Below are positions 9,097 through 17,515 of a stretch of 64,000 nucleotides of DNA, one piece after another (the stretch's first letter is position 1; each line of letters begins with the position of its first letter). The notes beneath the pieces were generated by a model, which saw only the letters and a list, made by a program, of their open reading frames with translations, was not told the DNA's origin and did no database searches. A program made the position numbers and the translations under genes. The stretch is from Acidimicrobiales bacterium (GTDB taxonomy: Bacteria > Actinomycetota > Acidimicrobiia > Acidimicrobiales > Aldehydirespiratoraceae). The stretch covers positions 248,001 to 312,000 of the forward strand of contig JAWPML010000001.1 of the NCBI GenBank assembly GCA_033344915.1, in the 5' to 3' direction.

Positions 9097-10610
9097 TCCC
9101 GATCTCGTCCTGCTCGTGCCGGCTCAGCCTGCGTCTCTGCCGTTGCTCGCTCCCAGATGATCATCAAGGACTGCCGCAGCGTCGCCGCCGCTTCTCGGAC
9201 GTCCCGGTCGGAACGCGGGTCGTTCTCGAGCGCCTGCCAGCGAGTCGTCGCGGCCAGAGCGGTCTCGGCCACGGTCGCCGGCTCGCTCGTTGCGGGCACG
9301 CCGAGCCGTTCGTGGGGCGTACGACTCGTCACGAGCCGCTCGGCGGCGGCCAGATCCGCCGACGGCAGACGCAGCCCGTCGCGCCGGATCATCCGGAGGA
9401 CACTCAGCTCCGCGAGCAGATGGAGATCAGGGTGCAGGGACAACTCGCCCACGCCTCGGCGCAGCTGCTCCAGGGCCGAGCGCTCCGGGTCCGGAACCCG
9501 TGCGTAGGAGAGACGCTCGAGTTCATCGAGGCTCTGTCGTGCCTTCACGGCGTGGGCACGCTCGGCGAGGACCTCGCCGAGCGTGCGGTCGAGCTCGGCG
9601 AATCCCGACGCCTGTGCGAGATGGGCGAGAAGACCGGCGGTCCCGGTGGCATCGGCACCGAGCTTTCGGACTGCCCGCCGAACACCCTGCAGACCCAGCA
9701 GCTGGAGCAGCCGCTCACGGGCGGCCGGCGTGGCGGGCAACTCGCTCTCCCGAAAGTCGCTCGGCGAGAGAAGCGCGATCTCGAGCACCTCGGTGTCGGT
9801 CGCGGCGATCGTCCGCAGGGCACGCGCGTCGGCCTCGGTGAATGCCTCCGCCGCCGCCGTCTCCGCGATCAAACCGTTGACCGGCAGCACATCGAACGCA
9901 CACCGTCGAAGCTCCTCGGACAGGGTTGCCGCGGTGCGCCGGGCGTGGGGCCAGGGATCGGGTTCGTCGGTGAGCTCGTCGATTCGCGACAGCACGGCGA
10001 GCGTCGTGATCGGGGAGGAGGCGGTGTTGCCGAGGGCGGACGCGACACGGTGGAGTCGGTCGGTGTCCTGTTCGAGGAGGTGGGGGAGCAGGAATATCAG
10101 CGCGTCCGCGGCCCGTATCGGACCGACCGAGTCGCCGAGGCCGAGGAGGTCCTCGGTAGCGCTCGCCGACGGGATGTCCGAAGAGTCGAGCCCTGGTGTG
10201 TCGATCAGGGTCATCTGTTCGAGGCGAGCGTTCGACAGCCAGACGGTCACATGATGGATGCTCGCCGCCGGCGCCCCGAGGTCCTCGGGCAGGCGACCGT
10301 TCTCGCTCAGCGAGACCGTCCACTCCGCACCCTCGTGGGGCGTGACCGTGACCCGCTCTCGCGATCCGTAGCGGAACCAGGTGACGACGCGGGTGCACTC
10401 GCCGGCCGCGACGGGGGCGACGCGTTGGCCGAGCAGCGCGTTCACGAGCGTCGACTTGCCCGACTTCAGTCGCCCGGCAACGGCGACGGTGAGTGGCTCG
10501 GTGACCCGCTCCGCCGCGGTCGCGAGCGGGTCGCGCAGGCGCGATCCGCTCGGGAGGTCGGCGATGATGTGCTTGCAGAGAGCTGCAATGTCGGCCGTGA
10601 GATCTTGCAT
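9093..10610 (-). CDS. Dynamin-like GTPase without membrane helix (IniC-like position)
   Basis: About 505 residues from ATG 10610 (AAGGG upstream; longer in-frame extensions would run into the divergent sigma gene). Motifs: G1 GRLKSGKS (46-53), a switch I Thr region (GECTRVVTWF), G3 DTPG (137-140), G4 SRID (208-211). The rest is alpha-helical with no clear membrane segment, so it is likely the soluble partner of the downstream GTPase, to which it is coupled by a 4-base overlap. It is the first gene of the five-gene operon. The 79 bases upstream are shared with a divergent sigma factor gene and should hold the promoters of both. Confidence 0.88.
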   Translation of the reverse strand: MQDLTADIAALCKHIIADLPSGSRLRDPLATAAERVTEPLTVAVAGRLKSGKSTLVNALLGQRVAPVAAGECTRVVTWFRYGSRERVTVTPHEGAEWTVSLSENGRLPEDLGAPAASIHHVTVWLSNARLEQMTLIDTPGLDSSDIPSASATEDLLGLGDSVGPIRAADALIFLLPHLLEQDTDRLHRVASALGNTASSPITTLAVLSRIDELTDEPDPWPHARRTAATLSEELRRCAFDVLPVNGLIAETAAAEAFTEADARALRTIAATDTEVLEIALLSPSDFRESELPATPAARERLLQLLGLQGVRRAVRKLGADATGTAGLLAHLAQASGFAELDRTLGEVLAERAHAVKARQSLDELERLSYARVPDPERSALEQLRRGVGELSLHPDLHLLAELSVLRMIRRDGLRLPSADLAAAERLVTSRTPHERLGVPATSEPATVAETALAATTRWQALENDPRSDRDVREAAATLRQSLMIIWERATAETQAEPARAGRDRE

Positions 10611-10689
10611 GACACCCTTGGTGGAGCGTCCGCTGATGGTACTCCTCGGTTGAGCGGGGCTGTACTCTCGCCTCTGTCTTGGAGGTGGT

Positions 10690-11259
10690 GTGAGCGGACC
10701 GTCGCGGAACCGTCTGGCGCGAATGGACGACGGTGATCTCGTGCGTCGAGTGCGCGACGGCGATGCTGCCGCAGTCGAGACACTTCTGGATCGGCACTTC
10801 GACTTCGTGCACAACGTGTGTCGCACCATCCTGTGGCGGCGAGAGGACGAGGATCGGCTCGCGACCGCCCGTCAGGTGGCGCTGACCCAGATCGCCCGGC
10901 ACCTCGCCGGGTTCGAGGGACGCTCGAAGCTGACCACCTGGATGTATCCGATCGCTCGAAATGCGGCCCTCGCGGAGGCCCGGCGCCGCAGGATCGACCC
11001 GACGGATGCCGTCGCCGTCGAAGCCGAGACCACGCCGGGGCCGGAGGCGCGGGTGGTCTTGCGCGACGCTCTCGACGACTGCCTCGACCGTCTGCCCGCG
11101 GCGTATCGCGACGTGTTGACGCTGCGGCTCATCGGTGAGCTCGACTATCAGGAGATCGCCGACCGACTGGGCGTGGTCATGGGCACGGTCAAGCAGCGGA
11201 TCTCGCGGGGTCGCGAAGCGCTCCGCCGATGTCTGACCGGAAAGGACATCGAGCCGTGA
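10690..11259 (+). CDS. ECF-type RNA polymerase sigma factor
   Basis: About 189 residues from GTG 10690 (GGAGG at 10681, only 4 bases away); ATG 10723, giving MDDGDLVRRVRDGD, is an equally good start. Region 2 (VETLLDRHFDFVHNV through LTTWMYPIARNAALAEARRRR) and region 4 (LDRLPAAYRDVLTLRL...LDYQEIADRLGVVMGTVKQRISRGREAL) are both complete, so it should recruit polymerase to its own promoters. It is divergent from the dynamin/Hsp70 operon and followed 73 bases later by an acidic protein that could be its regulator. Its targets cannot be read from the sequence. Confidence 0.9.
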   Translation: MSGPSRNRLARMDDGDLVRRVRDGDAAAVETLLDRHFDFVHNVCRTILWRREDEDRLATARQVALTQIARHLAGFEGRSKLTTWMYPIARNAALAEARRRRIDPTDAVAVEAETTPGPEARVVLRDALDDCLDRLPAAYRDVLTLRLIGELDYQEIADRLGVVMGTVKQRISRGREALRRCLTGKDIEP

Positions 11260-11332
11260 TTCTCGGAACATTTCCACTCCTGGGCGCATCGGACATGGCG
11301 CGGGAACCACGTCGCTGGAGAGGGCAAGACGA

Positions 11333-11761
11333 ATGAGTGACAACGGAAACGCCGAGATCCCGGTGGACGACGACGAATTCGACGCGTTCGTGGTGCGCGC
11401 CATGCTCGACGCCGGCCCCGCCTCCGTCGATGCGAACGTGCGAGCCGCGGAGATCAGCGCGGCGGTGGCTGCCGCGGAGGTGCCACTCGGCGAGGACGCC
11501 GCAGAGTCCGGCGTCGGCGACGAAGAGCCTGACGACATGGATCCCGACGACATGGGGGAGGCACTCGAGGCCGCCCGCGAGCGGGAGATCGACGCGCTCC
11601 TCGATGACGACCTCGATCTGCCCGCGGTGGACGCCGACTTCGAGCTACCGCCGGACTTCTCCGAGCCGGTCTCCACGCTCGCCGACGCCGTGGACGACGG
11701 GTTCGCCGAGCCGGAGCTGGACGACGTCGATGTCGATGACGACGACCCGGACGGACTCTGA
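11333..11761 (+). CDS. Small highly acidic protein downstream of sigma factor (unknown)
   Basis: 142 residues, extremely rich in Asp, Glu and Ala, with no Cys, no His, no membrane segment and no signal peptide. A GGAGAGG ribosome site precedes ATG 11333. The N-terminus (DDDEFDAFVVRAMLDAGPASVDANVRAAEI) may form helices; the C-terminus is mostly acidic disorder. Position directly after the sigma gene suggests a soluble anti-sigma or accessory factor, but none of the usual zinc-finger or membrane features are present. Function unknown. Confidence 0.7.
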   Translation: MSDNGNAEIPVDDDEFDAFVVRAMLDAGPASVDANVRAAEISAAVAAAEVPLGEDAAESGVGDEEPDDMDPDDMGEALEAAREREIDALLDDDLDLPAVDADFELPPDFSEPVSTLADAVDDGFAEPELDDVDVDDDDPDGL

Positions 11762-11781
11762 GGTTCGGTCGATCCGCCTGC

Positions 11782-12531
11782 TCAACGGAAGCTGATCAAC
11801 CCGCCGCCGTCGAGCACGATCGTCTGGCCGGTGATCCAGCTGCCCGTCTCGGCGGCCAGATAGAGCGCGGCACCGGCGATGTCCTCGACCTCACCGAGCC
11901 GCTTCAACGGGTACGCCTGGGCGACCTCGTCGCCGCGGCCGTCGTCCCACAGGGCGCGGGCGAAGTCGGTCTTGATCAGGCCGGGGCAGATCGCGTTCAC
12001 CCGCACGGCCGGCCCCATCTCCGCCGCGAGCTGCTTCGTCGCGTGGATGAGCGCCGCCTTGGTGACGTCGTAGACGCCGAGGATCGGGTTCGTCGACAGC
12101 CCGCCCACCGAGGAGATGTTGATGACGACACCCCCGCCGGCCTTCATCGACCGCTGCCACACCTCCTGCGTCCACACCAACGGGGCGGTGAGGTTCACGT
12201 CGAGCGTCTTCTGCCAGCGCGGCAGGTCCACGTCGATCATGGGCCCCGCGTAGGGGTTGGTGGCCGCATTGTTGACGAGCACATCGACCGCGCCGAACGC
12301 GTCGATCGTCTCCTGGACCACCCGCGCCGCACCGTCGGGCTCGCCGACGTTGCTTGCCGTCCACCGGCACCCGTGGCCGATCTCGGCCGCGGCGACCTCG
12401 CACGCCTCGGCCTTGCGACTCGTGATCATGACGTTGGCGCCGGCTTGCGCGAACGAGGTCGCGATCGCCTTGCCGATGCCCCGTGAACCACCGGTCACGA
12501 GGGCGGTCTTGTTGTCGAGTCGAAGTTCCAT
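11782..12531 (-). CDS. SDR-family NAD(P)-dependent oxidoreductase
   Basis: 249 residues, a classical short-chain dehydrogenase: TGGSRGIG nucleotide-binding loop (13-20), NNAA (87-90), catalytic Ser in NISS (140-141), Tyr154 and Lys158 (YDVTK), and the C-terminal ITGQTIVLDGG typical of FabG-like enzymes. It probably acts as a soluble 3-oxoacyl or alcohol dehydrogenase; the substrate cannot be told from sequence. It starts 54 bases from the divergent VOC-family gene and may share a promoter region with it. Confidence 0.92.
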   Translation of the reverse strand: MELRLDNKTALVTGGSRGIGKAIATSFAQAGANVMITSRKAEACEVAAAEIGHGCRWTASNVGEPDGAARVVQETIDAFGAVDVLVNNAATNPYAGPMIDVDLPRWQKTLDVNLTAPLVWTQEVWQRSMKAGGGVVINISSVGGLSTNPILGVYDVTKAALIHATKQLAAEMGPAVRVNAICPGLIKTDFARALWDDGRGDEVAQAYPLKRLGEVEDIAGAALYLAAETGSWITGQTIVLDGGGLISFR

Positions 12532-12585
12532 TGCCTGATCCTGCCTCAGCGGGCGCCCCGCGGCGAAGTGCGCGAACGTTGCCGG

Positions 12586-12957
12586 ATGATCGCCACGCTG
12601 CGCCTCGCCGCTCTCGACTGTCCCGATGCGCCGGCCCTCGCCGCCTTCTACGGGGAGATCACCGGATGGCCGATCGCCGACGATTCCGACGGCGATTGGT
12701 TCGAGCTGGCCGCGCCGGAAGGCGTGACGCTCGCGTTCCAGGAGGTCGCCGATCACCAGCCGCCGGCGTGGCCGAGCGGCGTGCCGCCGCAACAGGCCCA
12801 TCTCGACTTCGCGGTGGGGAGTCTCGATGAGGCCGAAATCCAGGTTCTGGCGCTCGGCGCGGTGAAGGCCGACGTGCAGCCGGAGCCCGATCAGTGGCGC
12901 GTCTACATCGATCCGGCCGGTCACCCGTTCTGCTTCGTGCTGGCCGCAGCCGACTGA
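12586..12957 (+). CDS. VOC-family (glyoxalase/bleomycin-resistance fold) protein
   Basis: About 123 residues from ATG 12586; an ATG-less extension back to 12568 is possible. Two beta-alpha-beta-beta-beta modules are recognisable: DCPDAPALAAFYGEITGWPI at the start of the first and HLDFAVGSLDEAEIQVLALGA at the start of the second, ending YIDPAGHPFCFVLA. This is the layout of the actinobacterial VOC proteins, which bind small hydrophobic ligands or a metal. Divergent from the SDR gene. Substrate unknown. Confidence 0.85.
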   Translation: MIATLRLAALDCPDAPALAAFYGEITGWPIADDSDGDWFELAAPEGVTLAFQEVADHQPPAWPSGVPPQQAHLDFAVGSLDEAEIQVLALGAVKADVQPEPDQWRVYIDPAGHPFCFVLAAAD

Positions 12958-13108
12958 CGCATCCGGCGCGGGTTCGATCTCCGGAACGCTGGTCAGTTCG
13001 GTGTCGCTCCCGAAAGGCTGATAGACCACTCAGTCGGCGGATGTGGGGGCGTCACCCTCATCCTCGCCAGTGAGTAGTGGCTCTCTCATTGCGGGAACTG
13101 GAGCGTCC

Positions 13109-14389
13109 ATGAGTGATCAGAATCCGGCGCCTGGATGGTACGAGGATCCGAGCGATCCAGCCCAGATCCGTTATTGGAACGGCGAGACGTGGACGCAGCA
13201 GGTGGCGCCCCGATCGAAGTCCGACGATCCCACGCCCGCCATTCCGACGACCGAGGTGTTCGTCGAGGACGGAAGCGACGAGCAACCCGAGGAACAAACG
13301 ATGTCCCGCGAGACATCGCCCGACCCCGATCCGGCCGAGGGGGACCTCCAGCGCGAGATGGGCATCCACGATGAGCCCCGGAAGAAGCGGCCGTGGATTC
13401 TCGTGCCGGTTCTGCTCCTCGTCATCGGCGCCGCCGCGGCCGCGTTCCTGCTGCTGCGTGATGATGGCGATCCCGACGACGGTGACGTCGCAGTGCTCGA
13501 CGGCGAGGAAACGCCATCCACCACGACCACCACGACCACGACGACCACCACGACGACGACCGAGCCGCCGACAACGACGGAGCCCGAACCCGAGCCGGTA
13601 GCAACGGTCGAGGTCGACGTGGTGAAGGGAATGACAGAAGCCGACGCCGAGGCCCTGCTCGCCGACGCCGGTCTCGAGGTCACGGTCGTGTACCGCGAGA
13701 GCACTGAGTTCCCGCCCGGGACCGCGATGCGCACCAACCCGTCGACGGGCTCGGTCGTCGAGGTCGGCTCGGAGATCAAGCTCGTGGTCGCGTCCGAACC
13801 CACCTGCAATGACATCGTGCGGCCACTTCCGGCGGTGACGTTCGACGACTACGCGTCGTCGTTCCTGACGCCGGGCCCGGAGGTGCTCGACGCCATCGCC
13901 TGGGCCCAGGACATCGAACTCGCGTCCGGCAACGGCGACGGCAACAACTTTGGTCGTCAGGACGAGCTGACCCGAGAGGTTGCTGCGCTCCTTATTCATC
14001 GCTACTTCTGTACTCCCATCCCAGATGGGCCCCCGTCCCAGGCCGATGTGGAGCCGACAGGATCGTTCGCCGATGCGATCGCCTGGGTCACCGAGCAGGG
14101 CATCATGGGCCAGCCTGGTACTGACTTCGAGCCGGAGAACCCGACACTTCGCCAGGTTTGGTACACCGCTCTCTGGCGCGCGTTCGGCAGTCCGGAAACC
14201 GACTTCGAGATCCCCTACAGCGACGTCGACCCGGGGGCGTGGTACGCCGACGGCATCCGGTGGGCGAGCGAGGAGGGCATCGTCCCGGTGGTCGGCACCA
14301 CGTTCGATCGCCAGGGCTGGGTGTTCAAGCAGCAGGCGGTCGTGGATCTGTTCCGCATCGAGCAGATCGTCGCGGCCAACGAGGACTAG
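13109..14389 (+). CDS. DUF2510-PASTA-SLH membrane protein
   Basis: 426 residues. Order of parts: DUF2510 motif (PGWYEDP...RYWNGETWT, 8-28), acidic linker, membrane helix (96-117), a Thr run at about 137-151, one PASTA domain (165-230), and two or three SLH-like repeats rich in W/Y/G (AIAWAQDIELASG; AIAWVTEQGIMGQPGTDFEP; YSDVDPGAWYADGIRWASEEG). DUF2510 faces the cytoplasm; PASTA domains usually bind peptidoglycan fragments and SLH repeats anchor to the cell wall, so this probably links envelope layers. The TAG stop (14387-14389) lies inside the 6-bp target duplication of the downstream insertion sequence, which therefore left the gene intact. Confidence 0.9.
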   Translation: MSDQNPAPGWYEDPSDPAQIRYWNGETWTQQVAPRSKSDDPTPAIPTTEVFVEDGSDEQPEEQTMSRETSPDPDPAEGDLQREMGIHDEPRKKRPWILVPVLLLVIGAAAAAFLLLRDDGDPDDGDVAVLDGEETPSTTTTTTTTTTTTTTEPPTTTEPEPEPVATVEVDVVKGMTEADAEALLADAGLEVTVVYRESTEFPPGTAMRTNPSTGSVVEVGSEIKLVVASEPTCNDIVRPLPAVTFDDYASSFLTPGPEVLDAIAWAQDIELASGNGDGNNFGRQDELTREVAALLIHRYFCTPIPDGPPSQADVEPTGSFADAIAWVTEQGIMGQPGTDFEPENPTLRQVWYTALWRAFGSPETDFEIPYSDVDPGAWYADGIRWASEEGIVPVVGTTFDRQGWVFKQQAVVDLFRIEQIVAANED

Positions 14390-14390
14390 C

Positions 14391-15477
14391 TGTGACGACC
14401 GGGGACGTTGTCCCTGGGTTGATGGGGTGGGGTGATCCACCGATGGGTTGAGCCCTCCGAGTGAGGCTGTGGGTGTTCCACCACTCACATCTCAACCGGA
14501 GGGCTCTATGAGTCACGCTAGAACCCAGCACCCGAACGCGGTGATGACCCCGAATGGTCGGCGCCGAATGGTCGGCTGTGTGCTTGAAGAGGGCTGGTCG
14601 ATCGAGGCGACTGCGCAGCGGTTCCAGGTCGACGCGAAGACGGTGCGCAAATGGCGCGACCGGTTCCTGACCGAAGGACCCGGTGGTCTGCGGGACCGTT
14701 CATCGCGACCTCACCGATCACCGAACAAAACGTCCCCGCGGGGACGTCGTGAAGTGATCCGTCTTCGCAAGAAGCGGCGGTGGGGCGCCGATCACATAGC
14801 GCATGAGACGGGTCTGGCCGCGTCAACGGTGCAGAACATCCTGCGAGCTGAGGGGCTGGGCCGACTCGATCGAGGCGACCGAGCCAGCGCCGAACCGGTC
14901 ATTCGCTATCAACGCGACCGGCCAGGCGAGCTCATCCACGTCGACATCAAGAAGATCGCCGCGATCCCCGACGGCGGCGGCTGGCGCATCCACGGCCGAG
15001 GCAACGACACCACTCGCGGCCATTCCGGCGTCGGTTACCGCTACATCCACTCCGCCATCGATGACCGCACCCGGCTCGTCTACTCCGAGATCCACGACGA
15101 CGAACAAGCCCTCACCGCCGCCGAGTTCTGGCTGCGCGCCAACCACTGGTTCAACCGCGCCGGCATCGAATGCGAACGCGTCATCACCGACAACGGACCC
15201 TGCTACCGCTCACAGCTCTGGCACACCGCATGCGACACCACCGGCACCACGGTGAAGAAGACGCGCCCAAGGCGACCGCAAACCAACGGCAAGATCGAAC
15301 GCTTCCACCGCATCCTGCTCGAGGAATGGGCCTACATCCGGCCCTGGACCTCAGAGACCCAACGCGCCACCTACTACCGCGGGTTCATCCACTTCTACAA
15401 TCACCACCGATCCCACGGAGCACTCGGCTGGGCAACCCCAGCCTCAAACCTCAGGGACAACCTCCCCGCGGAGCACA
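14391..15477 (+). mobile_element. IS481-family insertion sequence, complete
   Basis: The terminal inverted repeats begin TGTG at 14391 and, reading inward, TGTG at 15477. Of the first 26 positions 20 match, with a perfect 9-bp block (TTGTCCCTG) at the same offset. The flanking sequence ACTAGC is present on both sides (14385-14390 and 15478-15483), a 6-bp target duplication of the NCTAGN form reported for IS481. One transposase gene fills the element. Clean ends, duplication and intact gene indicate a recent, probably active insertion. Confidence 0.93.
14450..14506 (+). promoter_or_regulatory. Hairpin that hides the transposase ribosome-binding site
   Basis: GAGCCCTCCG at 14450-14459 is the exact reverse complement of CGGAGGGCTC at 14497-14506, which contains the GGAGGG ribosome site two to ten bases before the transposase ATG (14508). 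Smaller dyads (GTGG/CCAC, AGTG/CACT) lie inside. Transcripts entering from outside would fold this stem and block translation, a control known from other insertion sequences. The folding is inferred. Confidence 0.6.
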
Positions 15478-15482
15478 ACTAG
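14508..15482 (+). CDS. IS481-family transposase (DDE)
   Basis: 324 residues. N-terminal helix-turn-helix (GWSIEATAQRFQVDAKTVRKW, about 29-50) with a second HTH-like part (RWGADHIAHETGLAASTVQNIL), then an RNase H-fold rve domain with catalytic D146 (IHVDIKK), D228 (ITDNGPCY) and E264 (NGKIERFHR). This is the full length for the family, with all catalytic residues present. The reading frame runs off the right end of the element: the TAG stop at 15480-15482 lies in the duplicated target DNA, so the host supplies the stop codon. Confidence 0.95.
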   Translation: MSHARTQHPNAVMTPNGRRRMVGCVLEEGWSIEATAQRFQVDAKTVRKWRDRFLTEGPGGLRDRSSRPHRSPNKTSPRGRREVIRLRKKRRWGADHIAHETGLAASTVQNILRAEGLGRLDRGDRASAEPVIRYQRDRPGELIHVDIKKIAAIPDGGGWRIHGRGNDTTRGHSGVGYRYIHSAIDDRTRLVYSEIHDDEQALTAAEFWLRANHWFNRAGIECERVITDNGPCYRSQLWHTACDTTGTTVKKTRPRRPQTNGKIERFHRILLEEWAYIRPWTSETQRATYYRGFIHFYNHHRSHGALGWATPASNLRDNLPAEHN

Positions 15483-15485
15483 CGC

Positions 15486-16418
15486 TCATCGGTCGTCCGG
15501 GTGGGTGTGCGGCAGCTCGCACGTGGGACCGTTCGCCCAGCCGTCGTAGGTCTGCAGGATCCAGAACCGGGCGAAGAGCGCGATCTCGATCGCCTCGAGC
15601 CAGAAGACGCGTTGGTCCCACTCGATGGACTGGGTCACCCCGATGACGATGGCGGTGCCGGCCATCCCGATCGCGACCCACACGTACTTCCGCCGGAGCG
15701 CGGGCTCGGGCACCGGCGGCGGAGGCTCGCCGAGCCACGCGTACAGCTTCTCCATGAGTCCGCGCGGCGCCCCGATGTTGACGAGCACGGCACACCAGAT
15801 GAAGAAGAACATCGCGATCGCGGACGTGCCGTGGGCCCACTTCGCGAAGTTCTCGCTCCACCGGAAGTACCAGAGCACACCACCGAGGAGCATCGCCACG
15901 AGCGCCACGCCGCCGAGCCGGGCCGCCTTGGTGCCGGTGACGGCGGTCACGAGATCGCGCGCCTTCACGTTGAGCAGCTCCCGGGTGGACGGTTTCGCGA
16001 AGCCGACGGCGATGGCGAGCACGAGGCCGACCAGGAACGACGGCACATTGTTCCGCACGAGCCCCGTGGTGGAGATGATGAAGGTCTCGTCCGCCTCGAT
16101 GCCATCCTTCGGCGCCGTGGTGGGGACGAGCGCCACCACCGGTGCGAGCACGCCCGCGATGTTGAAGAACATGTCCTCGATGGAGTCGCGCCCCTTCAGC
16201 GCGATCAGTGAGACGCCGATCGCGACGAGCATCCCGATGAAGACCGAGTGCACCGGGGTGTAGTAGTACGCGCTGATCGAGCCGAGCCATCCGGTGCCCC
16301 AGATGATCTCGCCGGTCAGTGACGCACCCAGCGTGAGCACCAGCACCACCATCGCCATCCGGAGGTACCGGTAGGACAGGCTGATGTAGCCGTGTTGACT
16401 CTTCGGATAGTTGACCAT
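15486..16418 (-). CDS. Multi-pass integral membrane protein (unknown function)
   Basis: 310 residues with about eight hydrophobic helices (for example MAMVVLVLTLGASLTGEIIWG, VFIGMLVAIGVSLIAL, VPSFLVGLVLAIAVGFA, AIAMFFFIWCAVLVNI). Between helices 1 and 2 is SISAYYYTPVHSVFIG, a motif I associate with a widespread uncharacterised family of bacterial membrane proteins. ATG 16418 has GGAGG 7 bases upstream. The stop lies three bases beyond the IS target duplication, so the insertion also just missed this gene. No transport or enzyme motif is evident. Confidence 0.8.
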   Translation of the reverse strand: MVNYPKSQHGYISLSYRYLRMAMVVLVLTLGASLTGEIIWGTGWLGSISAYYYTPVHSVFIGMLVAIGVSLIALKGRDSIEDMFFNIAGVLAPVVALVPTTAPKDGIEADETFIISTTGLVRNNVPSFLVGLVLAIAVGFAKPSTRELLNVKARDLVTAVTGTKAARLGGVALVAMLLGGVLWYFRWSENFAKWAHGTSAIAMFFFIWCAVLVNIGAPRGLMEKLYAWLGEPPPPVPEPALRRKYVWVAIGMAGTAIVIGVTQSIEWDQRVFWLEAIEIALFARFWILQTYDGWANGPTCELPHTHPDDR

Positions 16419-16506
16419 GGGACCGCCTCCCGTCGTCTGTGGTCGCGACATTAGCCCGACCTGCCGATGGCCGCCCCGGGTCCGACCAGCCGGTACCGTT
16501 CGCCTC

Positions 16507-17421
16507 GTGCGGCTCCGTCTCCTCCTCGTCGCTGTGACGCTCGCGCTCGCCGCGTGCAGCTCCGGCGATGACACGGCCGGTGAGCCCTCGACGACCACCA
16601 CGACGGTGCCCGCGACGACGAACCCGACCACCACGGCGGTGCCCGCGACATCGACGACCACGACCACCACTCCGACGACGAGCACGACGAGCACCACCAC
16701 GACCACGACGCTCGCCCCGCTTCCGGACCGCGGTCTCGCCGCCCCGGGCACGCGCACCGTGTGGTCCGGCACGATCGACGGCGACATCGAGTTCTCCCTG
16801 TGGCTCGCCCAGCAGGATGCGTACCTTCGCGGTGAGCTCACCTACACCCGCGTGGGGGAGCCGATCACGATCGTCGGCCTGGTCCGCGAGACCGGCCTGG
16901 TCGTCCTCCATGAGTTCGACCCGGGCGGCAACATCACGGGCACGCTCGGTTTCGACCATGCGGCCGGGGAGACGGACATCACCGACGGCTTCTGGGACGA
17001 GCTCCCGCTGACCCTCACCTACGCGGGGGCGAGCGACGAGCCGTACTTCTTCGATCCGCTCGTGCGGCCCGGCGACTATCGGTTCCAGTTCGCGCCGTTC
17101 GACGAGGAGGACGATCGCTGCTGTGGCTCGGCCGGCCTGCTCCGGATCAGTGACGTGACCGAGAGCGAGGTCACGGTCGAGTTCAACAACCATCGGGGCG
17201 CACCCAGCTACAACATCGCCTACGTCGAGCCGGTCACGCTGGCGCTCGACGGCAACCGGGCGCGCTACGAGCGGGTGGACGAGTTCGACGACTGTGCGTT
17301 CGAGATCGTCGTCTTCGACGGTTTCGCCTACGTCGACCATGTCGATGACCGCTGGCAGTGCGGGTTCGGCAACGGCGCCACCGTCACCGGGGTGTACGTG
17401 CTGGAGGGCCGTTTCCCCTGA
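16507..17421 (+). CDS. Thr-rich-linker lipoprotein (unknown function)
   Basis: About 304 residues from GTG 16507. A short lipoprotein signal (RLRLLLVAVTLALAAC) ends in a lipobox with Cys at about residue 17. About 50 residues of Thr/Pro/Ala linker follow, then a 225-residue beta-rich domain with one CC pair (DRCCGSAG) and two further Cys near the end (DDCAFEI, RWQCGFG), possibly disulfide-bonded. It is exported and anchored to the outer face of the membrane. The domain is not one I recognise. Divergent from the membrane protein gene, 88 bases away. Confidence 0.8.
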   Translation: MRLRLLLVAVTLALAACSSGDDTAGEPSTTTTTVPATTNPTTTAVPATSTTTTTTPTTSTTSTTTTTTLAPLPDRGLAAPGTRTVWSGTIDGDIEFSLWLAQQDAYLRGELTYTRVGEPITIVGLVRETGLVVLHEFDPGGNITGTLGFDHAAGETDITDGFWDELPLTLTYAGASDEPYFFDPLVRPGDYRFQFAPFDEEDDRCCGSAGLLRISDVTESEVTVEFNNHRGAPSYNIAYVEPVTLALDGNRARYERVDEFDDCAFEIVVFDGFAYVDHVDDRWQCGFGNGATVTGVYVLEGRFP

Positions 17422-17515
17422 CGGCACGACCGTCCCGGAACAATTCTTCGAAAAAGTCTCAGACATCGGGGCGCACGGCGTCTCCTCCTCACACCCCCAA
17501 CGAGGAGACCCCGAA

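Noticed and set aside
14391-15477. Integrated prophage or genomic island boundary
   Set aside because: Only a single insertion sequence with its own ends is present; no integrase, tRNA target or phage genes are seen.
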